The notes under the pieces: model-generated | The model's database searches: none | What the model saw: the letters and a program-made list of their open reading frames with translations, nothing else | What the model was told of the DNA's origin: nothing | NCBI GenBank assembly: GCA_002308955.1 | Contig: DBWJ01000107.1 | Location: 1 to 45,519, forward strand | Reading direction: 5' to 3' | Length of the DNA: 45,519 bases | Source: Lachnoclostridium sp. UBA1241 | GTDB lineage: Bacteria; Bacillota; Clostridia; Lachnospirales; Lachnospiraceae | Position numbers and translations under genes: made by a program | Shown here: positions 33,446 to 42,811 of the stretch, piece after piece | How the letters are laid out: each line of letters begins with the position of its first letter | How positions within the stretch are numbered: the stretch's first letter is position 1

Positions 33446-34386
33446 GCCGCATCCTCCTTTCCGGTCAGCGCTATGAACACTTCCTCCAAAGTCTTCGTTT
33501 CGGAACGCATCTCTAAAAGTGTCACGTCAGCTGACGAGAACGCCTTAAATATCTGTTCGCGAATATCCGCCCCTTCCTTCGGGAATACCGAACATGCGGA
33601 AACGCCTTCTTCGGGAGCGCGCTCTTCACGGATATTATTGATTCCGTCAACGCCGGAAAGAATCTTAGCCAGTTCTTCCCGGGTCGTCTTCGCGGCAACA
33701 TATATACCGTCTGTCCCGCCGATTGTATGGATGACCTGCTCGGGCGTATCAATGATTATTTTCTTCCCATGGTTGATAATCAGAACGCGGTCACATACGG
33801 CGTTCACTTCGAACAGAATATGGGAACTGAGAATAACGGTATGCTCCTTAGCGAGACTTCTTATAAACTCACGCATCCACGAAATCTGCATCGGGTCAAG
33901 ACCTACAGTCGGTTCGTCGAGGATGATTACCTTCGGATTTCCGAGAAGCGCCTGCGCTACGCCGACACGCTGCCGGTAGCCCTTACTAAGGTGCTTGATA
34001 AGCTTTCTCTGCATATGATCCACGCGCGCCAAGTCCATGACGCGGTCTACCTCCGCCTTCCGTTCCTTCCTCGGGACTTTACGCAGATTCGCAACGAAAT
34101 TCAGGTATTCGCGCACCCGCATATCCGGATAAACCGGCGGAATTTCCGGGAGGTAACCGATGCACTGTTTTGCCTTTTCAGGCTCTTCGAACATGTTATA
34201 GCCCTCAATGATAACATCTCCTTCGGTTGCGGAAATATATCCGGTAATCATGTTCATGGTTGTGGATTTGCCGGCGCCGTTCGGGCCGAGAAACCCGAGG
34301 ATTTCGCCGTCATTCACGGTAAATGACAAATCGTCTACCGCAGCGAAGTCCCCATATCGTTTTACCAGGTTTTTAACTTCTATCAT
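33439..34386 (-). CDS. GldA-like ABC transporter ATPase
   Basis: 315 residues. Walker A is GPNGAGKST, the signature LSKGYRQRVG, Walker B VIILDEPTVGLD, and the H-loop SSHI. A ~80-residue C-terminal tail is typical of this ATPase group. It is the first gene of the gldA-F-G-DUF4340 run. Only 58 bp and the dapB terminator separate it from dapB, so it may rely on read-through or an undetected promoter near 34390-34412. Confidence 0.93.
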   Translation of the reverse strand: MIEVKNLVKRYGDFAAVDDLSFTVNDGEILGFLGPNGAGKSTTMNMITGYISATEGDVIIEGYNMFEEPEKAKQCIGYLPEIPPVYPDMRVREYLNFVANLRKVPRKERKAEVDRVMDLARVDHMQRKLIKHLSKGYRQRVGVAQALLGNPKVIILDEPTVGLDPMQISWMREFIRSLAKEHTVILSSHILFEVNAVCDRVLIINHGKKIIIDTPEQVIHTIGGTDGIYVAAKTTREELAKILSGVDGINNIREERAPEEGVSACSVFPKEGADIREQIFKAFSSADVTLLEMRSETKTLEEVFIALTGKEDAAC

Positions 34387-34404
34387 ATGATGCTCCGTAT
34401 ATAC

Positions 34405-34438
34405 TGAAAGAAGGGGCTGTCGGGATTCGACGGCCCCT
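34405..34438 (-). terminator. Terminator after dapB
   Basis: A 10-bp stem on the minus strand, GGGGCCGTCG / CGACAGCCCC, with a 5-nt loop, is followed by a T-rich TTCTTT. The imperfect T tract suggests partial read-through. Confidence 0.7.
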
Positions 34439-34443
34439 CTCTC

Positions 34444-35205
34444 TTATTCTTCTCCTACAGTGTCCTGCATTGTATACATGCCGGGCGCCTTTCCGGCAAG
34501 GAATTTCGCCGCTGCGACAGCGCCCTTTCCGAAGATTGCTTTTGAATATGCGGTATGCTTAATCTCGATTACCTCGTCGGTTCCCGCAAAGATAACCTCG
34601 TGTTCTCCGACAATTGAACCGCCGCGCACGGCGGAGATACCGATTTCATTCTTCGGACGCTGCATGCGCCTTCCCGAACGGTCAAATACATACTCGTAAG
34701 GCTCCGGAAGCGCTTCCGATACGGCGTCTGCGATTGCAAGCGCGGTACCGCTCGGCGCATCCAGCTTAAGCCTGTGATGCTTCTCCACGATATCGATATC
34801 AAAGCCTTCCTGCGCCAGCACGGCGGCAGCGGCCTTAACAAGCTTAAAAAGTACGTTTACACCGAGCGACATGTTCGCGGACCGGAGAATCGCAAGGTCT
34901 TTGGATGCCTCCCGGATTTCCTCAATCTGCTCTGCGGCATAGCCGGTCGAGCAAAGCACAAGCGGCAGTTTCTTCGCCTTTGCGTCCGTAAGAAGCTCGG
35001 TCAGAAGCTTCGGAGACGTAAAATCAATCAACACGTCCGCCTCTTCCTTTACCTCCGAAAGACTCTCATATACCGGAAACGGGCGGTCCGACTGCCCGGT
35101 CAGATCAATTCCGGCAACGATTTCCGCGTCCTTGTCTTCCTTCACGAGGTCGGCAATTACGCGTCCCATGTGACCGTTACAGCCACGCATAATGATTCGT
35201 GTCAT
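34444..35205 (-). CDS. dapB: 4-hydroxy-tetrahydrodipicolinate reductase
   Basis: 253 residues from MTRIIMRGCNGHMGRVI. The Rossmann loop GCNGHMG and the catalytic EKHHRLKLDAPSGTA are present. It reduces the DapA product in lysine/diaminopimelate synthesis. GGGAG lies 5 nt before the ATG. It follows dapA by 59 bp. Confidence 0.97.
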   Translation of the reverse strand: MTRIIMRGCNGHMGRVIADLVKEDKDAEIVAGIDLTGQSDRPFPVYESLSEVKEEADVLIDFTSPKLLTELLTDAKAKKLPLVLCSTGYAAEQIEEIREASKDLAILRSANMSLGVNVLFKLVKAAAAVLAQEGFDIDIVEKHHRLKLDAPSGTALAIADAVSEALPEPYEYVFDRSGRRMQRPKNEIGISAVRGGSIVGEHEVIFAGTDEVIEIKHTAYSKAIFGKGAVAAAKFLAGKAPGMYTMQDTVGEE

Positions 35206-35264
35206 ATTCTCTCCCAATAAGCAACTTCCATCTAAGGAGCCGCTGTTTCTTTCCGCAAATGTGA

Positions 35265-36158
35265 TTACTTCTCGGTAACGATTCCGAGTTTCTTCAGTTC
35301 ATTCCAAAGAACAACCTGATTGTCCGGTTCCATCTCGGTAAGAGGTGCGCGGACCACGCCGTTACAGAAACCCATCATCTCACAGGCCGCCTTAACGGGA
35401 ATCGGGTTAACCTCGCAGAACAAAGCCTTAATCAGCGGAATGTACTTAAGCTGAAGCTCTCTTGCCTTCTTTACATCGCCGCGCAGATAGCTTGCAACCA
35501 TCTCGTGCGTATCCTCGGGCGCGCAGTGCGACAATACGGAAATAACGCCGCTTCCGCCGAGGGAAAGCACCGGAACAATCTGATCGTCATTTCCGGAGTA
35601 CAGTTCGAAGTTCTCATCCACGAGACTCATCAGCTTCGCCATCTCGCTGAAGTCACCGGTCGCATCCTTTACGCCTACGATGTTCGGAACCGTCTTATAA
35701 AGCTCGGCAACGGTCGTCGGAGCCATCTTGCAGCCGGTACGTCCAGGAATATTGTAAAGGATAATCGGCTTCGTCGTGCTGTTCGCGATTGCCGTAAAAT
35801 GCGCAATGAGACCTTTCTGTGTCGCTTTGTTATAATATGGCGTCACGCAAAGCATAGCGTCTGCGCCGGCCTTCTCTGCTTCCTGTGTCAGATAAATCGC
35901 GGTCTCGGTGCAGTTGGAGCCGGTACCGGCAATTACCGGAACGCGTCCCGCAGCCTTCTCGCAGCAGAAACGGATGCACTCAATGTGCTCCTCGTGCGTA
36001 AGCGTTGAAGCCTCACCGGTCGTTCCCATAACAACAATTGCGTCCGTCTTATGCTGAATCTGATACTCAATCAATGCGCCGAACTGCTCAAAATTAACAC
36101 TTCCGTCGTTATTAAACGGTGTGATAATCGCAACCGCAGAACCTTTAAAAATCGACAT
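35265..36158 (-). CDS. dapA: 4-hydroxy-tetrahydrodipicolinate synthase
   Basis: 297 residues from MSIFKGSAVAIITPF. The TIM barrel has YNIPGRTGC (proton relay) and the Schiff-base lysine in IVGVKDATGD. It condenses pyruvate and aspartate semialdehyde. GGAGG lies 7 nt before the ATG at 36158; the longer in-frame start is upstream of this and rejected. Transcribed from the promoter at 36209-36237 with dapB. Confidence 0.97.
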   Translation of the reverse strand: MSIFKGSAVAIITPFNNDGSVNFEQFGALIEYQIQHKTDAIVVMGTTGEASTLTHEEHIECIRFCCEKAAGRVPVIAGTGSNCTETAIYLTQEAEKAGADAMLCVTPYYNKATQKGLIAHFTAIANSTTKPIILYNIPGRTGCKMAPTTVAELYKTVPNIVGVKDATGDFSEMAKLMSLVDENFELYSGNDDQIVPVLSLGGSGVISVLSHCAPEDTHEMVASYLRGDVKKARELQLKYIPLIKALFCEVNPIPVKAACEMMGFCNGVVRAPLTEMEPDNQVVLWNELKKLGIVTEK

Positions 36159-36208
36159 GAAAACACCTCCCAAATACAAGGAAAAAACAAAATCCCAATC
36201 TTCCTGCC

Positions 36209-36237
36209 ATTTTACCATTTTCCGTGAAATCTGTCAA
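36209..36237 (-). promoter_or_regulatory. Promoter of dapA-dapB
   Basis: Consensus TTGACA (plus 36232-36237), a 17-bp spacer and TAAAAT (plus 36209-36214) on the minus strand, about 50 bp before the dapA start. No lysine riboswitch was seen. Confidence 0.9.
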
Positions 36238-36308
36238 ATATGGGTTTTGCCCCGAAACGTCGAAATGATTTGCCTCCGGGCGGCATCAGACTTCACCCGG
36301 AAAGGAAA

Positions 36309-37118
36309 TCAAGCTTTGAAATTCTCAGGCTCCAACGCCCATGTCAGACCGGTCACAAGATGGGTGCGCCAGAAATTGAAATCATGGACGCCCGGCGCGG
36401 TCACAAACGTTGCGGGTACATCAATGGAATCGAGGAATGCCTTGAATTCGCGATTCGGTTGAATGAGGAAGTCCTCGGTTCCGCAGGCCATGAAGATATC
36501 CGGGATCTTTGCGCCGCTTTCCTTCAGCTTCCGAACAAGAACCTCGGGGTTGGCGTCCGTCTGCGCGGCCGTCTTCAGATCCCCAAATACCCAGGCATAA
36601 TAATCATAGTTTGCCATGCCGTTCGGCATGTCCGGCGTAAAATGCGAAAGCCCGTTCTGAATCAGTGCGGAACTTAAAGCGATGACCTTTCCGAACGTTT
36701 CCGGATAAGCAAACGCGGTATGAAGCGCCCCGAAGCCGCCCATCGAAAGACCGCCGATGTAGGTATCCTCACACCTGTCTGAAAGGCCGAAGGTCTTTCT
36801 TGTATAATCAACGAATTCCTTGCCGACGTAGCTCTGGTATTTGCAGCCGGTCTGCGGCTGGTCCAGATAGAAATTGTTGTCGCCGTTCGGCATGAAAAAG
36901 TTAACGTTGAAACGGTTTGCAATCTCCCCGAGAGGAGCATTCGTGAACCAGTCCGAATCACAGCCGCTGAAGCCGTGCAGAAGGTATACGTTCTTAGCCG
37001 GTCTCTTAAAATGCGGATTGTTCTCCGCTCCGTATGCGATATCGTTACTTAATACCGCCGTAAAATGCACCGGGCGGCTCAGCATCTTCGAAAAAAACGT
37101 TCCATTAAAATGTGCCAT
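36309..37118 (-). CDS. Esterase (EstA/tributyrin-esterase-like alpha/beta hydrolase)
   Basis: 269 residues. The nucleophile Ser125 lies in GLSMGG, Asp216 in GTEDF and His245 in GVHDF, completing the triad. VYLLHGFSG supplies the oxyanion-hole region. The layout matches esterase D / S-formylglutathione-hydrolase-type short-chain acyl esterases, including acetyl-xylan and tributyrin esterases. There is no signal peptide. It sits alone between typA and dapA. The stop is 72 bp from the dapA promoter -35. Confidence 0.9.
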   Translation of the reverse strand: MAHFNGTFFSKMLSRPVHFTAVLSNDIAYGAENNPHFKRPAKNVYLLHGFSGCDSDWFTNAPLGEIANRFNVNFFMPNGDNNFYLDQPQTGCKYQSYVGKEFVDYTRKTFGLSDRCEDTYIGGLSMGGFGALHTAFAYPETFGKVIALSSALIQNGLSHFTPDMPNGMANYDYYAWVFGDLKTAAQTDANPEVLVRKLKESGAKIPDIFMACGTEDFLIQPNREFKAFLDSIDVPATFVTAPGVHDFNFWRTHLVTGLTWALEPENFKA

Positions 37119-37219
37119 ATTAAACCCCTTTCAAAAACCGGTATCGAAATCACCGGCAACTGATTGACAGTATAAAGCAAAAATGTGAAAAAATCAAGAA
37201 ATGCGGGACTTCCGTCAAC

Positions 37220-37252
37220 AAAAAAAGCCCGGCGGATTCATCCCGCCGGACT
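37220..37252 (-). terminator. Terminator after typA
   Basis: On the minus strand a stem GTCCGGCGG / CCGCCGGGC with a 7-nt loop is followed by seven T. Strong intrinsic terminator. Confidence 0.9.
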
Positions 37253-37264
37253 CATATAACTCTT

Positions 37265-39085
37265 CTATTTTCTGCCGGCTCTCTTACGCATCAGCGAATC
37301 GAGGATCTTCTTACGGATACGGAGGCTCTTGGGCGTTACCTCCAGAAGCTCGTCGGTATCGATGAACTCAAGGCACTGCTCAAGGCTCATCTCCACCGGA
37401 GGCGTAAGACGGAGTGCTTCATCGGCAGCGGACGAACGGGTGTTGGTCAGCTGCTTCTTCTTGCAGACGTTGACTTCAACGTCTTCCGCTTTGCCGTTCT
37501 GACCGACCACCATGCCGGCATAAACCTTCTCGCCGGGTCCGATGAAGAGCGCACCGCGCTCCTGTGCGTTGAACAGGCCGTAGGTTACGGCTTCGCCGCT
37601 TTCAAATGCAATCAAACTGCCCTGTGAACGGTAGGAAAGGTCGCCCTTGTACGGCTCGTAGCCTGTAAAAATCGTATTCATAATGCCTTCGCCGCGGGTA
37701 TCGGTGAGAAACTCGCCGCGGTATCCGATCAGGCCGCGGGACGGAATCGAAAAGAGCAGTCTCGTATGACCGGCGCCGAAGGAATTCATTCCCTTCAGCT
37801 CGCCCTTTCTTGCGGAAAGCTTCTGGATGACGGTACCGGAATATTCGTCCGGGACGTCTACCTGGCACTCTTCCATGGGCTCAAGCTTCTTGCCGTTCTC
37901 GTCGTAATGGTAGATAACCTCGGCCTTGCTTACGGCAAATTCGAAACCTTCACGCCGCATATTCTCAATCAATACGGAAAGATGCAGCTCGCCTCGTCCG
38001 GAAACCTTGAACGCCTCGGTAGTCTCGGTCTCCTCAACGCGGAGCGAAACGTCGGTGTTCAGTTCGCGGAACAGACGCTCGCGAAGATGCCGGGAAGTAA
38101 CGTATTTGCCTTCCTGTCCGGCAAGCGGGCTGTCATTTACGATGAAATTCATCGAAATCGTCGGCTCGGAAATCTTCTGGAAAGGAATTGCCACCGGATT
38201 CTCAGGGGAACAGAGCGTATCTCCGATATGAATATCACTGATGCCGGAGATGGCAACAATCGATCCGACGGTTGCCTCGTTCACTTCGACCTTCTTAAGA
38301 CCGTCAAACTCATAGAGCTTGCTGATCTTCACCTTGCGCATCTTGTCCGGATCGTGGTGGTTCACGATAACGCATTCCTGATTCACGCGAATCGTGCCGT
38401 TGTCCACTTTGCCGACGCCGATACGGCCGACATATTCATTATAGTCAATCGTGCTGATCAATACCTGCGTACCCGCGTTCTCGTCGCCTTCGGGCGCCGG
38501 AATGTAATCGATAATCGTTTCGAAAAGGGGCTCCATGCTGACCGGCTTGTCATTTAACTCAAGGATGGCAATACCGGTCTTAGCAGAGGCGAAAACGAAC
38601 GGACACTCAAGCTGGTCTTCGTCTGCATCAAGGTCAATCAGAAGGTCCAAAACCTCGTCGATAACCTCCTTCGGACGTGCCTCGGGGCGGTCAATCTTGT
38701 TGATGCAGCAGATTACCGGGAGCTTAAGCTCCAGTGCTTTCTTCAAAACGAATTTCGTCTGCGGCATCGGGCCTTCGAAGGCATCGACCACAAGAACAAC
38801 GCCGTTTACCATCTTAAGCACACGCTCTACCTCGCCGCCGAAATCGGCATGGCCGGGCGTATCGATAATGTTGATTTTAATGCCCTTATAAAAGACCGCC
38901 GTATTCTTTGAAAGAATCGTGATGCCGCGCTCACGCTCGATGTCATTGGAGTCCATAACGCGCTCTTCCACGACCTGTCCGGTCCGGAATACGCCGCTCT
39001 GTTTCAGAAGCTCATCCACCAGGGTCGTTTTGCCGTGGTCTACATGAGCGATAATCGCTATATTTCTCACATCTTCCCGCTTCAT
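37265..39085 (-). CDS. typA: Ribosome-associated GTPase TypA/BipA
   Basis: 606 residues, full length. The G1 loop is AHVDHGKTT, followed by G2 RGITI, G3 DTPGHADFGGEV, G4 NKID and G5 ASA. EF-G-like domains II, III and V and the BipA-specific C-terminal domain follow. It acts in ribosome assembly and stress-linked translation. Monocistronic, with its own promoter and terminator. Confidence 0.97.
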   Translation of the reverse strand: MKREDVRNIAIIAHVDHGKTTLVDELLKQSGVFRTGQVVEERVMDSNDIERERGITILSKNTAVFYKGIKINIIDTPGHADFGGEVERVLKMVNGVVLVVDAFEGPMPQTKFVLKKALELKLPVICCINKIDRPEARPKEVIDEVLDLLIDLDADEDQLECPFVFASAKTGIAILELNDKPVSMEPLFETIIDYIPAPEGDENAGTQVLISTIDYNEYVGRIGVGKVDNGTIRVNQECVIVNHHDPDKMRKVKISKLYEFDGLKKVEVNEATVGSIVAISGISDIHIGDTLCSPENPVAIPFQKISEPTISMNFIVNDSPLAGQEGKYVTSRHLRERLFRELNTDVSLRVEETETTEAFKVSGRGELHLSVLIENMRREGFEFAVSKAEVIYHYDENGKKLEPMEECQVDVPDEYSGTVIQKLSARKGELKGMNSFGAGHTRLLFSIPSRGLIGYRGEFLTDTRGEGIMNTIFTGYEPYKGDLSYRSQGSLIAFESGEAVTYGLFNAQERGALFIGPGEKVYAGMVVGQNGKAEDVEVNVCKKKQLTNTRSSAADEALRLTPPVEMSLEQCLEFIDTDELLEVTPKSLRIRKKILDSLMRKRAGRK

Positions 39086-39128
39086 AAATTCCTCCGTAAA
39101 ATGCCAATGCGGTCATTCAAACTTTTAC

Positions 39129-39156
39129 ATTGTATCATATTCGGTAAGATTTTCAA
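39129..39156 (-). promoter_or_regulatory. Promoter of typA
   Basis: TTGAAA (plus 39151-39156), a 16-bp spacer and TACAAT (plus 39129-39134) on the minus strand, about 45 bp before the start. Confidence 0.75.
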
Positions 39157-39181
39157 GAGGAAAGTTTTCGTCATAAAAGGT

Positions 39182-40681
39182 TTACTCAAAGCTCACGTGA
39201 AGTGTCGCGCGGATTTCTTTTTCCACCTGCCTGCCCTTGCCGTTATCATCCTCTATATTCACAATCATAGTAACATCCATGCCGGATGAAACTCTATCCG
39301 CCGTTACCATACGCGTTACCGAGTTTGTATAAGGCTCTGAGTCGTCGCCCTTCTTTTTAATCACGACCGTGAAGGTCAGTTCGTCTTCCAATCCCACGCT
39401 GCATTGGCCGTCGTCAAGCTTCTCCCCGTTCACAAGGTAATACATTTCCCAGTTTTCCGGATCGGTATATCCGAAATCGAAATAAGAATCCCATACAGTC
39501 ATATTATAGATTACCGGCTCAATTACGTCGAATTCCGCACTGTCACTTTCCCCTCCGGGGCCCGTCACGGTAATCACAACGTGGCCCGCTTTGTGCCCGG
39601 TTACCACTCCGTTTTCGTCTACCGTAGCTATCGACTCGTCCGAAGACGTCCAGATGAGTGCTGACGGGTCTGATTCATCCGGAGTGATACAATAAATCGG
39701 TCTTGATTTGCCCACCTGCAAATCCACGATATCGCCCAAAATCTCTATCTGTTTTGCTTCCGAATGATTATCTCCGAAGCTTACCGTGACAACAATATTC
39801 TCATCCGGGAAATCACTTGTATCTTTACCGCGGAAGAAATCCACCGGAAGCACTAGTGTAAACCCATTTTCCAGATCTTCATCGGTAAGCGTTTTCCACT
39901 TCGAAGCGTATCCGGTATCCATATTTCTTTTGGGTAGATAGTTGAACGTTACATAAGCCTCCATTTTTCTTCCAAGCACAAGATTGTAATCTCCAAAATA
40001 ACCCGCCTCGGATGTCGGCGTTACCGGTCGCAGATTTTTATGATCCATATCTTCATCGATATACAGATAGAAATCCCAGTCATCGATGTTAAAAGTCTTA
40101 TTTTCCGAGGTTATACTTACATAGACCGGGACAGTGCGTTTAGGTGCTACGGAAATGCTGAAGGTTTCCCGTAAGCCGTTAACTGTAGTAGCCGTGATTT
40201 CTGCCGTTCCGATGCCGATACCGGTAATCTTTCCGTTTTCATCGACTGTCGCAACCGAATCATCGGAAGACCTCCATTTAAGCTGTGCGTAAGAGTCCGG
40301 TAAGTTGTACGGAGTCGCAAAAGCAATAATGGACATCTCCTCTCCGATTCCGAGAATCTCCGAATGATCCTGAATGCGTATCCCGCTCGGGGACGGAATC
40401 GTTTCCGGTTCATCAATCAGGCCATGCTCATCTACAACATTTGAAACGGAGTCAATCACATTATCGTCCGGCTTAACATCCGGCTTACCATTCGGAACCA
40501 TTGCCGCGACCCCTGCCGTGGCGAGCGAAGCGTACATCGCCCAGGTTGCGGCAATCGTGGCGGCTTTTCTCCCGAGCTTGCCGCCCTTCTTCGTTGCAAG
40601 CGCTTTCGTCACGGGAACGGGAAATGCCACAAGCCACCCGATGTTCTTTAATCCGTTTTTGATTTTATCTCCCCTGCTCAT
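39182..40681 (-). CDS. Ig-like (BIG2) surface protein, paralogue 2
   Basis: 499 residues. The first ~62 residues include KIKNGLKNIGWLVAFPVPV and a hydrophobic segment AATIAATWAMYASLATAGV. They match the N-terminus of the neighbouring paralogue at both protein and DNA level. Two bacterial Ig-like group 2 domains follow, at about 104-187 (SDDSVATVDENGKITGIGIGTAEI) and 318-395 (SDESIATVDENGVVTGHKAGH). The rest is beta-rich, without a sortase motif. It is probably membrane-anchored with an extracellular portion. The gene is 18 bp after its paralogue and ends the operon. Confidence 0.8.
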   Translation of the reverse strand: MSRGDKIKNGLKNIGWLVAFPVPVTKALATKKGGKLGRKAATIAATWAMYASLATAGVAAMVPNGKPDVKPDDNVIDSVSNVVDEHGLIDEPETIPSPSGIRIQDHSEILGIGEEMSIIAFATPYNLPDSYAQLKWRSSDDSVATVDENGKITGIGIGTAEITATTVNGLRETFSISVAPKRTVPVYVSITSENKTFNIDDWDFYLYIDEDMDHKNLRPVTPTSEAGYFGDYNLVLGRKMEAYVTFNYLPKRNMDTGYASKWKTLTDEDLENGFTLVLPVDFFRGKDTSDFPDENIVVTVSFGDNHSEAKQIEILGDIVDLQVGKSRPIYCITPDESDPSALIWTSSDESIATVDENGVVTGHKAGHVVITVTGPGGESDSAEFDVIEPVIYNMTVWDSYFDFGYTDPENWEMYYLVNGEKLDDGQCSVGLEDELTFTVVIKKKGDDSEPYTNSVTRMVTADRVSSGMDVTMIVNIEDDNGKGRQVEKEIRATLHVSFE

Positions 40682-40699
40682 ATCCTAATCCCTTCGCTG

Positions 40700-42787
40700 C
40701 TATCTCACTTCGAATAAAGTGTACCCAAAATCTCCGGTTTCTTCCAAATAGACAATAAGATATGCCTTTCCGCTGCCGACCGCGCTGATTCTGCCGTCTT
40801 CATCAACTTTTATGACCGATTCGTCGCTGGATTCAAAGATAAACGGATGCTCTTCATCCGGCAGAAAACTAACGCCGTCGTATTTCTCAATAGCAACATG
40901 TGTGGAATTCCCTACATACAGATAGTACTCCGGGCAGTAGATTTCCAATGTCCGATTCCCGGTTTTTCCGAATATTAACCCATTTGAAGCCTTAAACACA
41001 TCCCCATCAAAATGGAAGTATACCCGGAACGATGTCTTGTAATCTCCATCCGAAACCGTAACCGTCATCATATTCTGAAAGCCCTCTATTATACTCAGGA
41101 TACTGGGAGAATCAGATAATACCTCTGTTCTTTGGGCTTTCGTTCCCTTCTTCTCAATTCGTACATAGTACTCTATCGGTTCATTCCACACAGCATCAAA
41201 GTACTCCTCACATGGCTCCCCGTTAATCAGCAACGTAACATCCCACTCCTCCGGATTAAACTCTCCGTCCGCCTGAACCACTTTTGTGGTTAGTTTCATA
41301 TTACGTTGTTTTGCCACATATACCCGGACGAATTCTGTCTTTCCGCTTTCCGTCTCAACCGCTATATCCGAGAAGCCGTAGATAACTCCGGTCACCAGCC
41401 CGTTATCATCAACCGTAACAGCTTCCGGATTGGCGGATGCGTATTTTAAGTTTCTGTTACCTGCTCCTGAAACCATTTTCGATGTCAGCAGCATACTCTC
41501 GCCTACATCCAGAACAATGAGACCTTCTTCAAAACGGATTTCATCCTCCGCGTCTTGACCGTTTTCTTCATTTACGACGCCGCAATTAAATGTTGCGTAA
41601 AAATATTCCGTGTGCTCCGTCCCGTCCGGACCATTGACGGTAACCGGAAGATATACATGAGTGATAAAGCCGAATTCGTAATCTCCGGTAGCCACGACGT
41701 ACTTCACCGTTTTTTCATAAACCGCCGAATCGGATTTTCTCTTAACCCGCAACGTTAAGGGGATGGTATCTCCCGGAATCAAGTCTCCGTCGTTAAATCC
41801 TATCTTTGATCCAACCAGCGTAGTCACTTCCCATTCGGATTTATCCAGATACCCGTCTTCCATTGTGACATAGGAATAAATCGACGACCACTTTGGTTCC
41901 CCTACCCAGATACTTGCATACCCTTTCTTACCGGTGGCGATTTCCGTTGCCGTAATGATTACATTTCCGGGACGAATTCCCTCGATAACGCCATCGTTCG
42001 AAACGGTTGCAACCAAACTATTGCTGGAAGAGAACCTAAACTCCCTATTCGCCTTGCCCGGAATCACTATGATGCTGTTTCCACCGACGAATAACCCTGT
42101 ATCCGTCACAGAAACCTTTATTTCGTCCTCATAAGCAGTCTCTATCTGTGCCTTTGGAGAAAACGTATATGTAGCCATCACTTCAAGACCGGTTTCAAGA
42201 TAGCCTGTATCATATACCGGGATGATATTTTTTATTTCAATGCCGTCTGTCAAATCATCGGGGTATACGGGGTACACGTATTGTGTGTGTCCCAGGACGG
42301 TTGAATCCCGACTGTCGATAACCATCGTTTCAATCGTCAATTGCTCGCCTGCTGCCAGAACCCAGTCATTTCGGTAGTCCTCCCCGTTAATCTTCGTAAC
42401 ACAATAGACTTTATCCGGAAGGCCCTCACCCATATTATATATATTGACAAAATCAGCATGGCATTCCATCGCAGCCTGACCTTCTGCAACAGAATCCCCA
42501 TTCCAATCGGTTTCCCCCTGCTGATTATCTGTATTCTCCGGCAGATTGTCCTTGCTTACCTGTTCGATCGAAGGCCTGTTATTCTGCCCGCTCGATTGGT
42601 TGACAATGGACGTGACGCCTGCCGTCGCAAGCCCCAGATACATTGCCCATGTCATGGCAATAGTAGCGGCTCTTCTTTTGAACTTCCCTCCCTTACGCTT
42701 CGTCAGCGCCTTCGTCACCGGGACGGGAAATGCCACAAGCCACCCGATATTCTTCAGGCCGTTTTTGATTTTCTCCCTCTTAGCCAT
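40700..42787 (-). CDS. Ig-like (BIG2) surface protein, paralogue 1
   Basis: 695 residues. The N-terminal ~62 residues are near-identical in pattern to those of paralogue 2. Three BIG2-like regions are visible, at about 225-300, 420-500 and 620-695, each with the SSN/SSD..VATV..DG.I.G...G signature. No LPxTG motif or catalytic motif was seen. It starts 24 bp after the nuclease-helicase gene, so both are likely on the operon that begins at 45266. Function may be adhesion or envelope structure. Confidence 0.8.
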   Translation of the reverse strand: MAKREKIKNGLKNIGWLVAFPVPVTKALTKRKGGKFKRRAATIAMTWAMYLGLATAGVTSIVNQSSGQNNRPSIEQVSKDNLPENTDNQQGETDWNGDSVAEGQAAMECHADFVNIYNMGEGLPDKVYCVTKINGEDYRNDWVLAAGEQLTIETMVIDSRDSTVLGHTQYVYPVYPDDLTDGIEIKNIIPVYDTGYLETGLEVMATYTFSPKAQIETAYEDEIKVSVTDTGLFVGGNSIIVIPGKANREFRFSSSNSLVATVSNDGVIEGIRPGNVIITATEIATGKKGYASIWVGEPKWSSIYSYVTMEDGYLDKSEWEVTTLVGSKIGFNDGDLIPGDTIPLTLRVKRKSDSAVYEKTVKYVVATGDYEFGFITHVYLPVTVNGPDGTEHTEYFYATFNCGVVNEENGQDAEDEIRFEEGLIVLDVGESMLLTSKMVSGAGNRNLKYASANPEAVTVDDNGLVTGVIYGFSDIAVETESGKTEFVRVYVAKQRNMKLTTKVVQADGEFNPEEWDVTLLINGEPCEEYFDAVWNEPIEYYVRIEKKGTKAQRTEVLSDSPSILSIIEGFQNMMTVTVSDGDYKTSFRVYFHFDGDVFKASNGLIFGKTGNRTLEIYCPEYYLYVGNSTHVAIEKYDGVSFLPDEEHPFIFESSDESVIKVDEDGRISAVGSGKAYLIVYLEETGDFGYTLFEVR

Positions 42788-42811
42788 TCTCCACTCTCCG
42801 TGTAATGTCTG

